Below, one piece after another: positions 52,015 to 61,579 of a stretch of 64,000 nucleotides of DNA. The notes beneath the pieces were generated by a model, which had not been told where the DNA came from, made no database searches, and worked only from the letters and a program-made list of their open reading frames with translations. The position numbers and the translations under genes are program-made. Numbering within the stretch: the first letter of the stretch is position 1; each line of letters opens with the position of its first letter. This DNA comes from Furfurilactobacillus milii (lineage in GTDB: Bacteria > Bacillota > Bacilli > Lactobacillales > Lactobacillaceae). The stretch is from positions 1-64,000 of the forward strand of contig NZ_JAIWJF010000009.1 in the NCBI RefSeq assembly GCF_021654115.1, read 5' to 3'.

Positions 52015-52077
52015 CTAGTCTCCTTGAACACTTCAATATTTTTAACGTGTGACACTCAACAACGTGATTTATCAACA

Positions 52078-52629
52078 TTACTGATCTAATTGTTGAACTG
52101 CTTTTTCAAAATCTGCACGGCTCACTTGAAAAAGTTGAAGTCGTTTGAGCAGTTGCTTGCCATTGACGTAACCCAAATTCAACACTTCACCGAGTTTCTC
52201 CCGACGTTGCCGCGAATCAGCTTGCCCGACTAGGCCAGCTGCCAACAAATCCTGCTGAAAGATCAGCGGCTTATCGTCTAACGAACCAGCAGACAAATGT
52301 TGCAAAGCTGATTTAATGACAGCAGGGTCAGCGTGTTCGACACCCAGGCTACCGCCCGCATTCTCTGGCACACCTTGCTTGCGCGTAATAAAAGCATGCT
52401 TAGCATCTGGCACCGCTGCACTAATTAGTTTACGCAGCCGCTCGCCATTGAAATCAGGATCAGTCAACACAATAACACCACGCGTCGCCTGCAATTGTTT
52501 AATTTGAGCCAATTTCGTTTTGTTGAGTGCTGACCCATTCGTTTCAAACGTATCGGCATTTACAGCCTGCTGAATGCGTTTGGTATCATCCTTGCCTTCA
52601 ACAACCAGCACTTCTTTTAATTTGTCCAT
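52078..52629 (-). CDS. rnmV: ribonuclease M5
   Basis: 183 aa with an N-terminal Toprim domain (EVLVVEGKDDTKRIQ at about 6-20; VIVLTDPDFNGERLR at about 53-67). Matures 5S rRNA. One-base overlap with tatD; the tatD-rnmV-rsmA order is the standard Bacilli arrangement. Confidence 0.96.
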   Translation of the reverse strand: MDKLKEVLVVEGKDDTKRIQQAVNADTFETNGSALNKTKLAQIKQLQATRGVIVLTDPDFNGERLRKLISAAVPDAKHAFITRKQGVPENAGGSLGVEHADPAVIKSALQHLSAGSLDDKPLIFQQDLLAAGLVGQADSRQRREKLGEVLNLGYVNGKQLLKRLQLFQVSRADFEKAVQQLDQ

Positions 52630-53408
52630 TAATCTTCAATCCCAAAGAATTGGTTCGCGTTAGCAAACGTCGCATCCGCAATTTCCAACTCTGGCTGCTC
52701 ACGCAGTTTAGCAATGGCTTGTACCGTGAAGGCCACATTTGCCGGTTCATTCTGTTCGCCGCGATGTGGTTCGGGCGTCAGGTACGGCGCATCGGTTTCC
52801 ACTAACATCCGATCTAACGGCGTTTGTTTAACAGAATCGTGAACCTCATGCGCATTTTTAAAGCTGGCAACACCAGAGTAAGACACGACCATGCCAAGAT
52901 CCAAAAAGCGTTTGAGCCACTCCGGATCACCGTTAAAACTGTGCATCACCCCACCGATGTCACGAATATCCGCCGCTTTTAAAATAGCGTACGTATCCGC
53001 AAACGCATCACGGTTATGAATAATGACCGGCTTATCCAGTGATTTAGCAATATCAACTTGGCGAGCAAAAATGCGCTTTTGGTCGTCCACGACAGCATCC
53101 AGATTATCCACGTGATAATCTAAGCCAATTTCGCCGAGTGCCATCACCCGACTATCCTGCAGTTGACCAATCATGGTCTCCTCAACCGCATTGTTATAGG
53201 TCGCAACCTCTTCCGGATGCCAGCCAACTGCGGCCCACATATTTGAATAACGGTGCGCCAACTCAATCCCGCGTTCATTCAGTTTGGCATCAGAGCCTAC
53301 GTTCATGATCCGCGTAACATGGGCAGTTGCCGCATGTTGGTTATATGAGGCTGCTTCTTCATAAAAGGTATCGTCATTCAAATGAGTGTGTGAATCAAAA
53401 ATTTCCAT
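52629..53408 (-). CDS. tatD: TatD-family metal-dependent nuclease/hydrolase
   Basis: 259 aa TIM-barrel: DSHTHLND (4-11), ALGEIGLDYH (about 91-100), PVIIHNRDA (about 126-134), MHSFNGDP and VETDAPYLTPEPHRG (about 203-217) supply the metal ligands. Between metG and rnmV. Confidence 0.95.
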   Translation of the reverse strand: MEIFDSHTHLNDDTFYEEAASYNQHAATAHVTRIMNVGSDAKLNERGIELAHRYSNMWAAVGWHPEEVATYNNAVEETMIGQLQDSRVMALGEIGLDYHVDNLDAVVDDQKRIFARQVDIAKSLDKPVIIHNRDAFADTYAILKAADIRDIGGVMHSFNGDPEWLKRFLDLGMVVSYSGVASFKNAHEVHDSVKQTPLDRMLVETDAPYLTPEPHRGEQNEPANVAFTVQAIAKLREQPELEIADATFANANQFFGIED

Positions 53409-53432
53409 CTTTATCTCCGTATTGAGATCGTC

Positions 53433-55472
53433 CTATCCTAGGACATCCCCGTTGTTCAAACTATCCGGCACTGTAACCAACGTCACCTTGCCATCACGCT
53501 CAGTGGACAATAACATCCCCTGGCTGATTTGACCACGCATCTTCCGTGGTTTCAAGTTCGTAACAGCCAGTACTTTCTTACCGGTTAATTTTTCATAGTC
53601 GGGATACCATTCGTGAATACCTGAAAGAATTTGCCGATTTTGTTGATCGCCGGCGTCCAAACGGAATTGGAGTAATTTGTCTGCGCCCTCAACTGGTTTG
53701 ACCGACTTGATTTCAGCGACCTTAATTTCTGTTTTATCAAATTCATCAAACTTGATCTCAGGTTTCGTCAAGTTCAGTGTGACATTTTCTGGTTCCCATT
53801 GAGAATCAGCAGCAGCCGCCATTGCAGAACGGCCTTTTTGCTTATCTGTCTTGGTCATTTGTGATTGGATAAAGTCGACTTCTTCTTGTGCATCCAAACG
53901 TGGGAAGATTGGTGTTCCCTTTGCAACAACGTGACTGTTAACCGGCAGATCGGCCATCTTTAAGCCTTCAATCTGCATGCTGTCAGCATCCGTTGGCAAC
54001 CCCAACTGTGTCAAAATTTCTTTTGGTGCGTGTGTCATGATTGGTTGAATCAACAACGCAATCACCCGCAGGCTGGCCACTAAATGACTCATAGCAGCAG
54101 CCAAACGTTTATCATCACCATCATTAGCCTTTTTAGCTAATGTCCATGGTTCTGTTTCATCAATGTATTTATTTGTGCGTGAAACGAGCTTCCAAACCGC
54201 TGACAAAGCATCCGCAAAGTGCAATTTTTCCATCAACTGGTGGTATTCAGCAATCGTATCCACAGCTGTTTGTTCCAAATCGGCATCTGGTTCGTTGACG
54301 TTGCTTTCAAAGGCCGGTACGACCCCGTCGTAATACTTATTAACCATGGCAACAGTCCGGTTCAGCAAGTTCCCTAAATCATTGGCCAGATCATAATTAA
54401 TCTTGTCAACGAAGTCTTCCGGCGTGAATACACCATCGTTACCAAACGGCATTGCCTTCAACAAGTAATACCGTAAAGCATCCAGTCCGTAACGGTGAAC
54501 CAGGGTCTCTGGGTAAATGACGTTCCCCTTTGACTTACTCATCTTGCCGTTCTTCATCAACAGCCAGCCGTGACCGACCACGTGCTTTGGCAACGGTAAG
54601 CCAAGTGCATGTAAAATAATTGGCCAGTAAATGGTGTGGAAACGCACAATTTCTTTACCAACCATTTGAACATTAGCTGGCCAGTACTTCTTGAAGTTGC
54701 TATCGTCATCAGTACCGTAGCCCAGCGCTGTAATATAGTTGGACAGTGCATCTACCCAAACGTAGATCACGTGCTTTGGATCTGTTTTAACTGGCACCCC
54801 CCACTTGTAACTCGTCCGAGAAACAGACAGGTCTTCCAAGCCAGGTTCCAAGAAGTTCTTCACCATTTCATTCATCCGCGTATTCGGAATAATGAAATCT
54901 GGGTGTTCTTTGTAGTAGTTCATCAGCCAGTCGGCGTACTTACTCATCTTGAAGAAGTACGATTCTTCATCAGTCCACACGACTTCGTGACCAGATGGGG
55001 CTTTCCCGCCGGTCACTTTGCCATTTTCATCACGGAAGACTTCTGCTAACTGGGATTCCGTAAAGAATTCCTCATCGTCCACAGAGTACCAGCCTTCATA
55101 GTGACCCTTGTAAATATCCCCTTGTGCTAATAACTGATCGAAAATCTTCTGAACAGCGGCTTCATGATAATCATCCGTTGTCCGAATGAACTTGTCGTTA
55201 CTGATTTCCAGCAACTTCCACAGTTCTTTAATCTGGTCAGCCATGCCATCGACATATTCTTTCGGCTGTTTGCCCAAAGATTCAGCCTTTTCTTCGATTT
55301 TTTGACCGTGCTCATCTGTTCCAGTCAGGAAGAAGACGTCGTTACCCATTAACCGCCGGTAACGCGCCTCGGCATCGACTGCGATGGTCGTATATGAATT
55401 CCCGATATGTAACTTGCCAGACGGGTAATAAATTGGCGTAGTAATGTAGTAAGTCGGCTTTTTTTCTGCCAT
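53433..55472 (-). CDS. metG: methionyl-tRNA synthetase
   Basis: 679 aa from ATG 55472, chosen because AAAGGAG precedes it and the class I motif then falls at the normal place ([17 protein letters not shown], 10-26). KMSKSKG is near residue 300. A C-terminal tRNA-binding (EMAP-like) domain starts near [15 protein letters not shown] (about 575). First gene of the metG-tatD-rnmV-rsmA run. Confidence 0.96.
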   Translation of the reverse strand: MAEKKPTYYITTPIYYPSGKLHIGNSYTTIAVDAEARYRRLMGNDVFFLTGTDEHGQKIEEKAESLGKQPKEYVDGMADQIKELWKLLEISNDKFIRTTDDYHEAAVQKIFDQLLAQGDIYKGHYEGWYSVDDEEFFTESQLAEVFRDENGKVTGGKAPSGHEVVWTDEESYFFKMSKYADWLMNYYKEHPDFIIPNTRMNEMVKNFLEPGLEDLSVSRTSYKWGVPVKTDPKHVIYVWVDALSNYITALGYGTDDDSNFKKYWPANVQMVGKEIVRFHTIYWPIILHALGLPLPKHVVGHGWLLMKNGKMSKSKGNVIYPETLVHRYGLDALRYYLLKAMPFGNDGVFTPEDFVDKINYDLANDLGNLLNRTVAMVNKYYDGVVPAFESNVNEPDADLEQTAVDTIAEYHQLMEKLHFADALSAVWKLVSRTNKYIDETEPWTLAKKANDGDDKRLAAAMSHLVASLRVIALLIQPIMTHAPKEILTQLGLPTDADSMQIEGLKMADLPVNSHVVAKGTPIFPRLDAQEEVDFIQSQMTKTDKQKGRSAMAAAADSQWEPENVTLNLTKPEIKFDEFDKTEIKVAEIKSVKPVEGADKLLQFRLDAGDQQNRQILSGIHEWYPDYEKLTGKKVLAVTNLKPRKMRGQISQGMLLSTERDGKVTLVTVPDSLNNGDVLG

Positions 55473-55592
55473 GAACAAATCTTCTCCTTTAGTTCGCGAG
55501 CCCGCAATGTTTGGCATCACGAACACCTCGTTAGTCTGAATAAGTATACCATAGCACTTTGCGTGGCTACGGAGTTTATCAAACAGAATTTC

Positions 55593-56441
55593 TCAAAATA
55601 AATCTAATTGGGTGGGCCCCAATCCATTAAACGTCAATCCCAGTTGATCACGCAGGCTTTCTGCATTAGCTGCAGCGTCTCGATGCCCATTATTATTGAA
55701 GATCACGTACGTTTGGTCAACCTGTTGGCTAACTGTTTTAACAGCCTCACCTAAACGAATCAGCTCATCATCTGAATACCGGTAATTGGTACGATCCTTG
55801 CGCCAGTCTCCCTGGTGATCTAACCAGCCACGCCGGTTCTGACCGTGAAATCGGAAGTACGCTGCTGTTGGCGTTGTGACGACCGGTGTAAATGGCACGC
55901 CACGATTGCCATCACTAGGTTCATCCGCAATTACGTAAGTCATGTTAAGACTCGTTAAGTAATCAAACACGTCCTTGCTCAAACTGCCTTCATACCAGCT
56001 GGGATCACGAAACTCCACCGCAATCGGTAAATCGCCCATGTGAACCCGCACGTCACGCAGATAACGAATATGGTCTAAGTTTCGGGTGAAGTACGGCGGG
56101 AACTGAAATAACACCGTTGCCAACATCCCTGCCTTGACTAGTGGAACCACCGCACGACGAAATTGATTAAACGTTTGCCAGCGCTCGTCATCACTGACTT
56201 GTTCAGATTTTGCATCATCATGACGCGTCATCACCTGATGTGCCTTCAAAATGTACTGAAAGCCATCTGGTGCTTGATTGCGCCAATTGGTAACGGTCTT
56301 AATACTGGGCACACCATAAAAAGACGTATCCAATTCAACCAGTTGAAACACGCCAGCATACTCAGAAAACAGCACATCACGCTGTTCATCGTGAATTAAA
56401 TGTGGATGCCGCGTCCATGTCGATAATCCAATCGTAATCAA
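55593..56441 (-). CDS. DUF72 family protein (YecE/YunF-like)
   Basis: 282 aa TIM-barrel-like DUF72 protein: ITIGLSTWTRHPHLI at the start, FYGVPSIKTVTNW, LPIAVEFRDPSWY (about 147-159) and QTYVIFNNNGHRDAAANA near the end. Function unknown across bacteria. Transcribed alone on minus. Confidence 0.88.
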   Translation of the reverse strand: MITIGLSTWTRHPHLIHDEQRDVLFSEYAGVFQLVELDTSFYGVPSIKTVTNWRNQAPDGFQYILKAHQVMTRHDDAKSEQVSDDERWQTFNQFRRAVVPLVKAGMLATVLFQFPPYFTRNLDHIRYLRDVRVHMGDLPIAVEFRDPSWYEGSLSKDVFDYLTSLNMTYVIADEPSDGNRGVPFTPVVTTPTAAYFRFHGQNRRGWLDHQGDWRKDRTNYRYSDDELIRLGEAVKTVSQQVDQTYVIFNNNGHRDAAANAESLRDQLGLTFNGLGPTQLDLF

Positions 56442-56491
56442 TTCGTTGTCCCCCTTTTGATCTATTCTTGCGTTCTTGCAATAATTTCTAA

Positions 56492-56522
56492 CAAAAACGG
56501 TGCCACCATTATGGGCACCGTT
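56492..56522 (-). terminator. terminator of the small membrane protein gene
   Basis: AACGGTGCC/GGCACCGTT stem (56496-56504 with 56514-56522); minus strand continues TTTTTG. Confidence 0.88.
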
Positions 56523-56547
56523 GAATAATCTTCAAATATGGTTTGCG

Positions 56548-56868
56548 TTACTTAAACTGACGAATAACGTTGGTTTCTTCTTCAGATAAGGTCTTGCCCT
56601 TCAATGTGCTGATCAGCATCAATCCCTGACGCCGGTAATTGCTGCGAATGGCAGAAAATGACCAGCTGATCATCGCAAACAGGAAGGTCACCATCGCGGC
56701 ATTCGTTCGTGGCATGGCGACCCCAAACAGCATTGCTGGTTGGGCACCAAAGAACACTTGCCAAGCACCGTAAAACATTAAGAAATCAAATAATAGTTGT
56801 AGTCGATTGACCCACTTCATCTGTGACAGTAAACTCCCAAGCCGGGCAAAAATATCATCACGATTCAT
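56548..56868 (-). CDS. small membrane protein of unknown function
   Basis: 106 aa with two hydrophobic segments (about 25-41 and 46-72 including LFGVAMPRTNAAMVTFLFAM) and a basic, charged C-terminus (NYRRQGLM, then LKGKTLSEEETNVIRQF). I do not recognise a family. Own terminator; the Sir2 gene lies upstream on the same strand. Confidence 0.65.
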   Translation of the reverse strand: MNRDDIFARLGSLLSQMKWVNRLQLLFDFLMFYGAWQVFFGAQPAMLFGVAMPRTNAAMVTFLFAMISWSFSAIRSNYRRQGLMLISTLKGKTLSEEETNVIRQFK

Positions 56869-56947
56869 CCTCTGTCACCCACTTTCTTTATGGCACCTGC
56901 ATTTAATACATTAATTGTAAGAAAGTCCGGCCCAAAACGCAATTGAT

Positions 56948-57655
56948 TTAACCTTTTAGATCGGCAAAAAACGTTTCTGCATCGCCGGTATATTGAGCCG
57001 TTACGCTGCCTGCTGGAATCGGTTCATTGTTCACCACAATAAGCTTAGCATTGGGCTGACGATAATTAATCAACCCAGCAAACGGATATACCTTAAACGA
57101 AGTACCAACAATCACTAATAGGTCCGCCGCTTCAATAGCAGCCATTGACCGCTGTAGTGCAGACTCCGAGATAGACTCACCATACAACACAATGTCTGGA
57201 CGAATAATCCCGTGATCAGTGTCATGATACATGGATTTCATATAGTCGTGCCAATCAACCTGTTCTCCGTCCTTACTACAATAACAACGATATAAATTTC
57301 CATGAAACTCAATGACTTGGTCATTGCCAGCCGTTCTGTCCAGATTATCAATGTTTTGTGTAATCAACGAGGCTTGACCTGATCGACACAACGCTGCAAT
57401 TTTTTCATGAATGACGTTTGGCTTGGCATCTGGAAAATACAAATTCTCTTTCACAAAATCATAGAACATTTCAGGCTGCTCAACGAAACAATCATGACTC
57501 AACAAATACTCTGGCGGTAAGCCCTTGAACTTGGCCGAATACAGCCCAGACTTGGACCGGTAATCAGGAATGCCTGATGCGGTCGAAACACCCGCTCCAG
57601 TCATAAACGTAATGTGCTGTGCTTGATCAAACAATGTTTGCAAATCCTCTGTCAT
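56948..57655 (-). CDS. Sir2-family NAD-dependent protein deacylase with incomplete zinc site
   Basis: 235 aa from ATG 57655 (GGAAGGTGG upstream). NAD motifs: GAGVSTASGIPDYRS (about 21-35), TQNIDNLD, catalytic His in EFHGNLYRCYC (about 118). Only one Cys pair (CYC) is found; where a second CxxC pair is expected the sequence has MYHDTDHGI, so zinc binding may be lost or rebuilt with His. 2-gene run with the upstream IpaB/EvcA-type gene (34-bp gap). Confidence 0.88.
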   Translation of the reverse strand: MTEDLQTLFDQAQHITFMTGAGVSTASGIPDYRSKSGLYSAKFKGLPPEYLLSHDCFVEQPEMFYDFVKENLYFPDAKPNVIHEKIAALCRSGQASLITQNIDNLDRTAGNDQVIEFHGNLYRCYCSKDGEQVDWHDYMKSMYHDTDHGIIRPDIVLYGESISESALQRSMAAIEAADLLVIVGTSFKVYPFAGLINYRQPNAKLIVVNNEPIPAGSVTAQYTGDAETFFADLKG

Positions 57656-57689
57656 CACGAACCACCTTCCGTTTGTCAATCACACTAAC

Positions 57690-58658
57690 CTAATCCCGCA
57701 CGATATAACTAATGTTATGCGCCTCGAGGAAATCCTTGACCGGCGTATCATACACTTCTTTGAAAAATGACGAACTGTCCGCATCTTCCTTAGGCGGTGT
57801 CATCACAAATGCATTTTGACGATCAGAACGATTCAATGCAACATAAGCTCGTTCCCCTGACGCTTTATCTTTCAAATCAGAATGGAAAATTTCAAACATC
57901 TGGCGCATTTCCAACCGCAATTGACGTTCACTCAATACGCTTGTGACCGTTGTGAATGCCGTACTATTCAATGCTGGTAGACCCCAGTCAGTCAGTTGTG
58001 CGTCAAACGCCTTGTACAAACGAACCAGTGCCCGACGGACCTCAAACGGTGTATTGATTTTTTTAGCCATCATCACATCGTACAGCTTTTTAGCAGCTGC
58101 ATAGGTCTTCGGAAAATTGGTACCTAATTCCTTTTCATGCTTACTGATGCCATTCCCGTAAAATACGAGTGCATCCAGTAACACGAGCAAACGTAATGCA
58201 TTTTGGGCATCATCCTCAGCGCCTGTTTCAGGTTCAGGATCAATCGTCGCAAAAATCCCGTTATAAAATTCATCACTGACTTTGTCGTCAATCAAACCAT
58301 GACCCGCCAAGGCTGGAAAAATCACTACATGATTCACGATATTGAATAACTGGGTCGACATGGCCATCAGCTGTTCATCCAACTCATCGTCACCAAACGT
58401 GAGGTTAAATTCAATCTGAGGAAAACCTTGCAATAACATCAACAAGTGACTCAGTTCATGAGCCGCTGAATACTGGGGTGCAGTAATATCGTCAACCCAG
58501 ATTAACAGGCGGTCTTTTAACACATGTTGTTCAACCTGATCATCACGAACGTAACCGGCGTGTTTGTCACCGAACTGGACCATTACCGTGCCGGGAAACA
58601 GCTCGTTGACTTGGTCCAACAATGTTTGGACCGCTGGCGCTAATTTAATGTCTGCCAT
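57690..58658 (-). CDS. IpaB/EvcA-type protein with an HExxH motif
   Basis: 322 aa. Matches what lactobacillar genomes label IpaB/EvcA family, a name with little functional meaning. Residues 67-71 read HELSH, in YSAAHELSHLLMLLQG, a zincin-like HExxH in a helix; a third ligand (Glu/Asp about 100-120) is not certain. No signal peptide or membrane segment, so cytoplasmic. The acidic middle (EPETGAEDDA) and C-terminal part have no motif I recognise. A peptidase role is an inference from HExxH only. Confidence 0.7.
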   Translation of the reverse strand: MADIKLAPAVQTLLDQVNELFPGTVMVQFGDKHAGYVRDDQVEQHVLKDRLLIWVDDITAPQYSAAHELSHLLMLLQGFPQIEFNLTFGDDELDEQLMAMSTQLFNIVNHVVIFPALAGHGLIDDKVSDEFYNGIFATIDPEPETGAEDDAQNALRLLVLLDALVFYGNGISKHEKELGTNFPKTYAAAKKLYDVMMAKKINTPFEVRRALVRLYKAFDAQLTDWGLPALNSTAFTTVTSVLSERQLRLEMRQMFEIFHSDLKDKASGERAYVALNRSDRQNAFVMTPPKEDADSSSFFKEVYDTPVKDFLEAHNISYIVRD

Positions 58659-58749
58659 GTTTACTCCTTTATTTCTACATAAAATTCATTATTGGTTTCA
58701 CATTTAATCCCAAATTGTTTAATCCTAAATTACGGTTGGTTACTTTAAG

Positions 58750-59280
58750 TTTCCGCGTCCGGTTGTCCGCGTTGAAGCCACTGTGTGGACCGGTTCGAGC
58801 CCGCAAGTTCATGGTCTCTCACCTCGCCTTGAAGCCTCCAAAACCGAGTCTTCAAGTTCGTCCGTGATGTAAATTCAGCAAAAACCGCTTCATTAACATC
58901 ACTTTCACAGCTTTTTCAACGCGGACAACCTCCAGCTACAGTAAACAACTTACTTGCAGGTGCCATTAACTATACTCCACAAATTTCGAACATCACCGCG
59001 ATTCAGTAAAACCACAGCCCGTTACAATCAGCAAATCATCGCCTGTCTGTAATTTAACGTATACATAGCCTGAACACTGTTATATCAACTGAAGGGCGGC
59101 GACATTGGAACCAAGTCGTGAAAATGGTGTTAATTCGGCGGGGTTCCGAATTTACAGCATGGACGGTCGCGGAGACTCGGCTTCTCACGAGGCTCAGCGG
59201 CGAGGTGAAAGACTTTGATTTTCAGAAGGCTTGAACCGGTCCCACGACGGCGTTCCAATGTCGCCAACCGGAAGCGGAAG
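58750..59280. repeat. Element E: facing pair of structured modules
   Basis: Left module 58750-58936, right module 59089-59280, centre 152 bp. Left stems: closing GTTGTCCGCGTTGAA (58762-58776) with TTCAACGCGGACAAC (58915-58929), 15 perfect pairs; CTTGAAG.CTC/GAG.CTTCAAG; GTGATGT/ACATCAC. Right stems: closing GGCGACATTGGAAC/GTTCCAATGTCGCC; CGCTGAG/CTCCGCG (one mismatch); ATGCTGT/ACACCAT (one mismatch) with AATTCGG/CCGAATT. It ends 12 bp before the mvaA stop, so it lies immediately 3' of mvaA on minus and upstream of it lies the IpaB/EvcA-type gene. Confidence 0.88.
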
Positions 59281-59291
59281 CAATCACACAA

Positions 59292-60575
59292 CTACCCTTG
59301 CTGATTGAGCTTGGTGACGATTGCTTTGGCTAAGGTAGCGGATGGGTGGGCGTGTGTTTTGAGCGCTTCGACCACCACTGGTACCTGCTCCGGTGTCGCA
59401 CCTGCTGCGACCGCTAAGTTGCGGTATTGCAGCTGCATATGACCTTGTTGAATACCTTCGCTGACAAGCGCTCTCAGCGCTGCCAGATTTTGGGCCAATC
59501 CCAAAGCAACTGCCAGTTGGTTTAGCGTAGCGACATCCTTGACCTGAAGAATCTGCTGATTCAGTTTGGCCAATGGCAATGACGCCGTCGCCCCGCCAAC
59601 AACACCTAAATGCATCGGCATCGTTAGCGAGCCAACCAACCGATCACCAGCCAATTGCCAACGAGACAGGCCACGATACTGACCGTCTCTGGCTGCGTAC
59701 GCATGCGCACTGGCTTCAACGGCCCGCCAGTCATTACCGGTCGCCATCACAACGGCGTCGACACCGTTCATTATCCCTTTGTTGTGCGTTGTTGCCCGAC
59801 TGACATCCAGCTGAGCAATCTGGCTAGCTGCAACGATTCGTTTAGCAACCGTTAGCCCAACCGCCGCATTATGCTTCGCTAAATTGGCGACTGGCACATT
59901 TACCGCTGCCGTGACCAAAGTCTGTTGACCATCGTTTGCTAAAATGCTCATCACCGGATGTTGTTCAAGGACATCCTGTAAATGATGGCCGAGAGCCTCC
60001 AACATGCTATTCATAATGTTGGCGCCCATGGCCTCACCAGTATCGACAAACAAATCAACGCTGACAAAGCCCTCTCCCAGCGCACGTACGCGCAGTTTGC
60101 GAGCACCACCACCGTACTTAACGATGCTTGGATGCGCTTGATTAGCCAGTGACAGCAATTTTGCTTCATTGGGCGTCACAAAACGACTAATTTCGGCCAC
60201 CGTCACCGTTTGAAAGACAATCTGCCCCATCAGTAAGTTGGTATCCGTCCGTGTTACGATGCCGTCACCGCTGGCAGCCATTTTGCCACCATAACTAGCG
60301 GCTGCAATGACAGAGGGCTCTTCCGTTACCATTGGCACCAGATAGTCGTGACCATTCATGCGAATAGTCGCGGCCAATCCTTCTGGCAAATGATAACTCG
60401 TCAAGTAGTTTTCTGTCAGCAGGGCATCATCCTCGCTGGCATTATCGGCCAGCATTTGCCGTTGAATCGTCGTTAGGTCGCCTAACTGACTGGCAACTGT
60501 CAGACGTTGCTGCCACGTCAAACGACGAAATTGAGCAAGCTGCTCTTTCATGGCTTGTTTCTCATCATCTGTCAT
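59292..60575 (-). CDS. mvaA: hydroxymethylglutaryl-CoA reductase (class II)
   Basis: 427 aa from ATG 60575 (GGGTGA upstream); longer forms would run into ppx. Class II HMG-CoA reductase patterns: EEPSVIAAASYGGKMAA (about 86-102), DTGEAMGANIMNSM (about 176-189), ATTHNKGIMNGVDAVVMATGND (His/Lys region about 260), and GGATASLP. In Gram-positive cocci and lactobacilli the class II enzyme works in mevalonate synthesis for isoprenoids. 4 bp downstream of ppx. Confidence 0.95.
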   Translation of the reverse strand: MTDDEKQAMKEQLAQFRRLTWQQRLTVASQLGDLTTIQRQMLADNASEDDALLTENYLTSYHLPEGLAATIRMNGHDYLVPMVTEEPSVIAAASYGGKMAASGDGIVTRTDTNLLMGQIVFQTVTVAEISRFVTPNEAKLLSLANQAHPSIVKYGGGARKLRVRALGEGFVSVDLFVDTGEAMGANIMNSMLEALGHHLQDVLEQHPVMSILANDGQQTLVTAAVNVPVANLAKHNAAVGLTVAKRIVAASQIAQLDVSRATTHNKGIMNGVDAVVMATGNDWRAVEASAHAYAARDGQYRGLSRWQLAGDRLVGSLTMPMHLGVVGGATASLPLAKLNQQILQVKDVATLNQLAVALGLAQNLAALRALVSEGIQQGHMQLQYRNLAVAAGATPEQVPVVVEALKTHAHPSATLAKAIVTKLNQQG

Positions 60576-60579
60576 GCGA

Positions 60580-61515
60580 TCACCCGTTATACCGTGGGTG
60601 CTTGCTGACATACTCGGACACGATGCCCTCACGCACACCACTTTCTGAGAAAATGACCCGGTCTGAATCAAGCAGTTGTAATAATTCAACCAACGGCAAC
60701 ATGCCGCCAACGATAATATCAGCCCGATCATATTCAAGGCCATCGATTGCCTGTCGCTGTTTGTTATTCTTCGAAATCAGTCGGTCAAACGTGTTGAACA
60801 CCGTTTCTGTTTTCAAACGGTACCCGTGAATATCTTCAACACGGGCCATTTTCTGAGCCTTACGGTTGATTCGTGCCAACGTTCGGTTTGCCCCTCCAAG
60901 TAACACAATTGGTAAATGCATCGCCTCGTTCAACCACCAAACATCTTGCAGGCGTTTGCGAACAAATACTTGACCAGAGAACAAATGACCAGCGGTAATG
61001 ACGTCGCCAAAATGAAATTGTTCAGACAAATTAACGGCGCCAAATGGCACACTAATTAAGTTCTTGGCCCGCCGTTTAGCGACATGAATCAATTCACAGC
61101 TGGCACCGCCAGTATCCAAAATGAGACAGTCATCTAATGGCAACGCATTGATGGCGCCTAAGAAATCGTAATAGGCTTCGTCATCCCCCGACAACACTTG
61201 AAGAGACAATCCAACCTCGTGTTTCACCCGGTCAAGAAATTCTTTTTGGTTGACCGCTTGACGAACTGCCGCCGTAGTAATCGCCCGAACAGTCAGATTA
61301 GGGAGGTTTTCATACACTTTTTTAAAGTTAACCAATGCGGCAATAGTCCGATCCATCGCCACTTTAGTCAACCGTTTTTCAGCACCCATGCCCTCAGAAA
61401 TACGGGTGTCTTCTTTAATCCGACGAACTTCTTTAAAGGAGCCGTCATCTTCAATCTGAGTGACACCCATTCGGACAGAATTAGAGCCCAAATCGACAAT
61501 CGCTAAATTTTCCAT
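60580..61515 (-). CDS. ppx: exopolyphosphatase / GppA-like phosphatase
   Basis: 311 aa, ASKHA fold: phosphate-1 loop IVDLGSNSVRMGV (5-17), ILDTGGASCELI (about 133-144) and LLGGANRTLARI (about 207-218). Hydrolyses polyphosphate and possibly pppGpp; the short form lacks the C-terminal HD region. Cotranscribed with mvaA. Confidence 0.9.
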   Translation of the reverse strand: MENLAIVDLGSNSVRMGVTQIEDDGSFKEVRRIKEDTRISEGMGAEKRLTKVAMDRTIAALVNFKKVYENLPNLTVRAITTAAVRQAVNQKEFLDRVKHEVGLSLQVLSGDDEAYYDFLGAINALPLDDCLILDTGGASCELIHVAKRRAKNLISVPFGAVNLSEQFHFGDVITAGHLFSGQVFVRKRLQDVWWLNEAMHLPIVLLGGANRTLARINRKAQKMARVEDIHGYRLKTETVFNTFDRLISKNNKQRQAIDGLEYDRADIIVGGMLPLVELLQLLDSDRVIFSESGVREGIVSEYVSKHPRYNG

Positions 61516-61579
61516 CCTTGGTTACCTCGTTCTTCATCAAACTTGCTGTCACCATTATACGAGCATGGCTAACGGCTGA

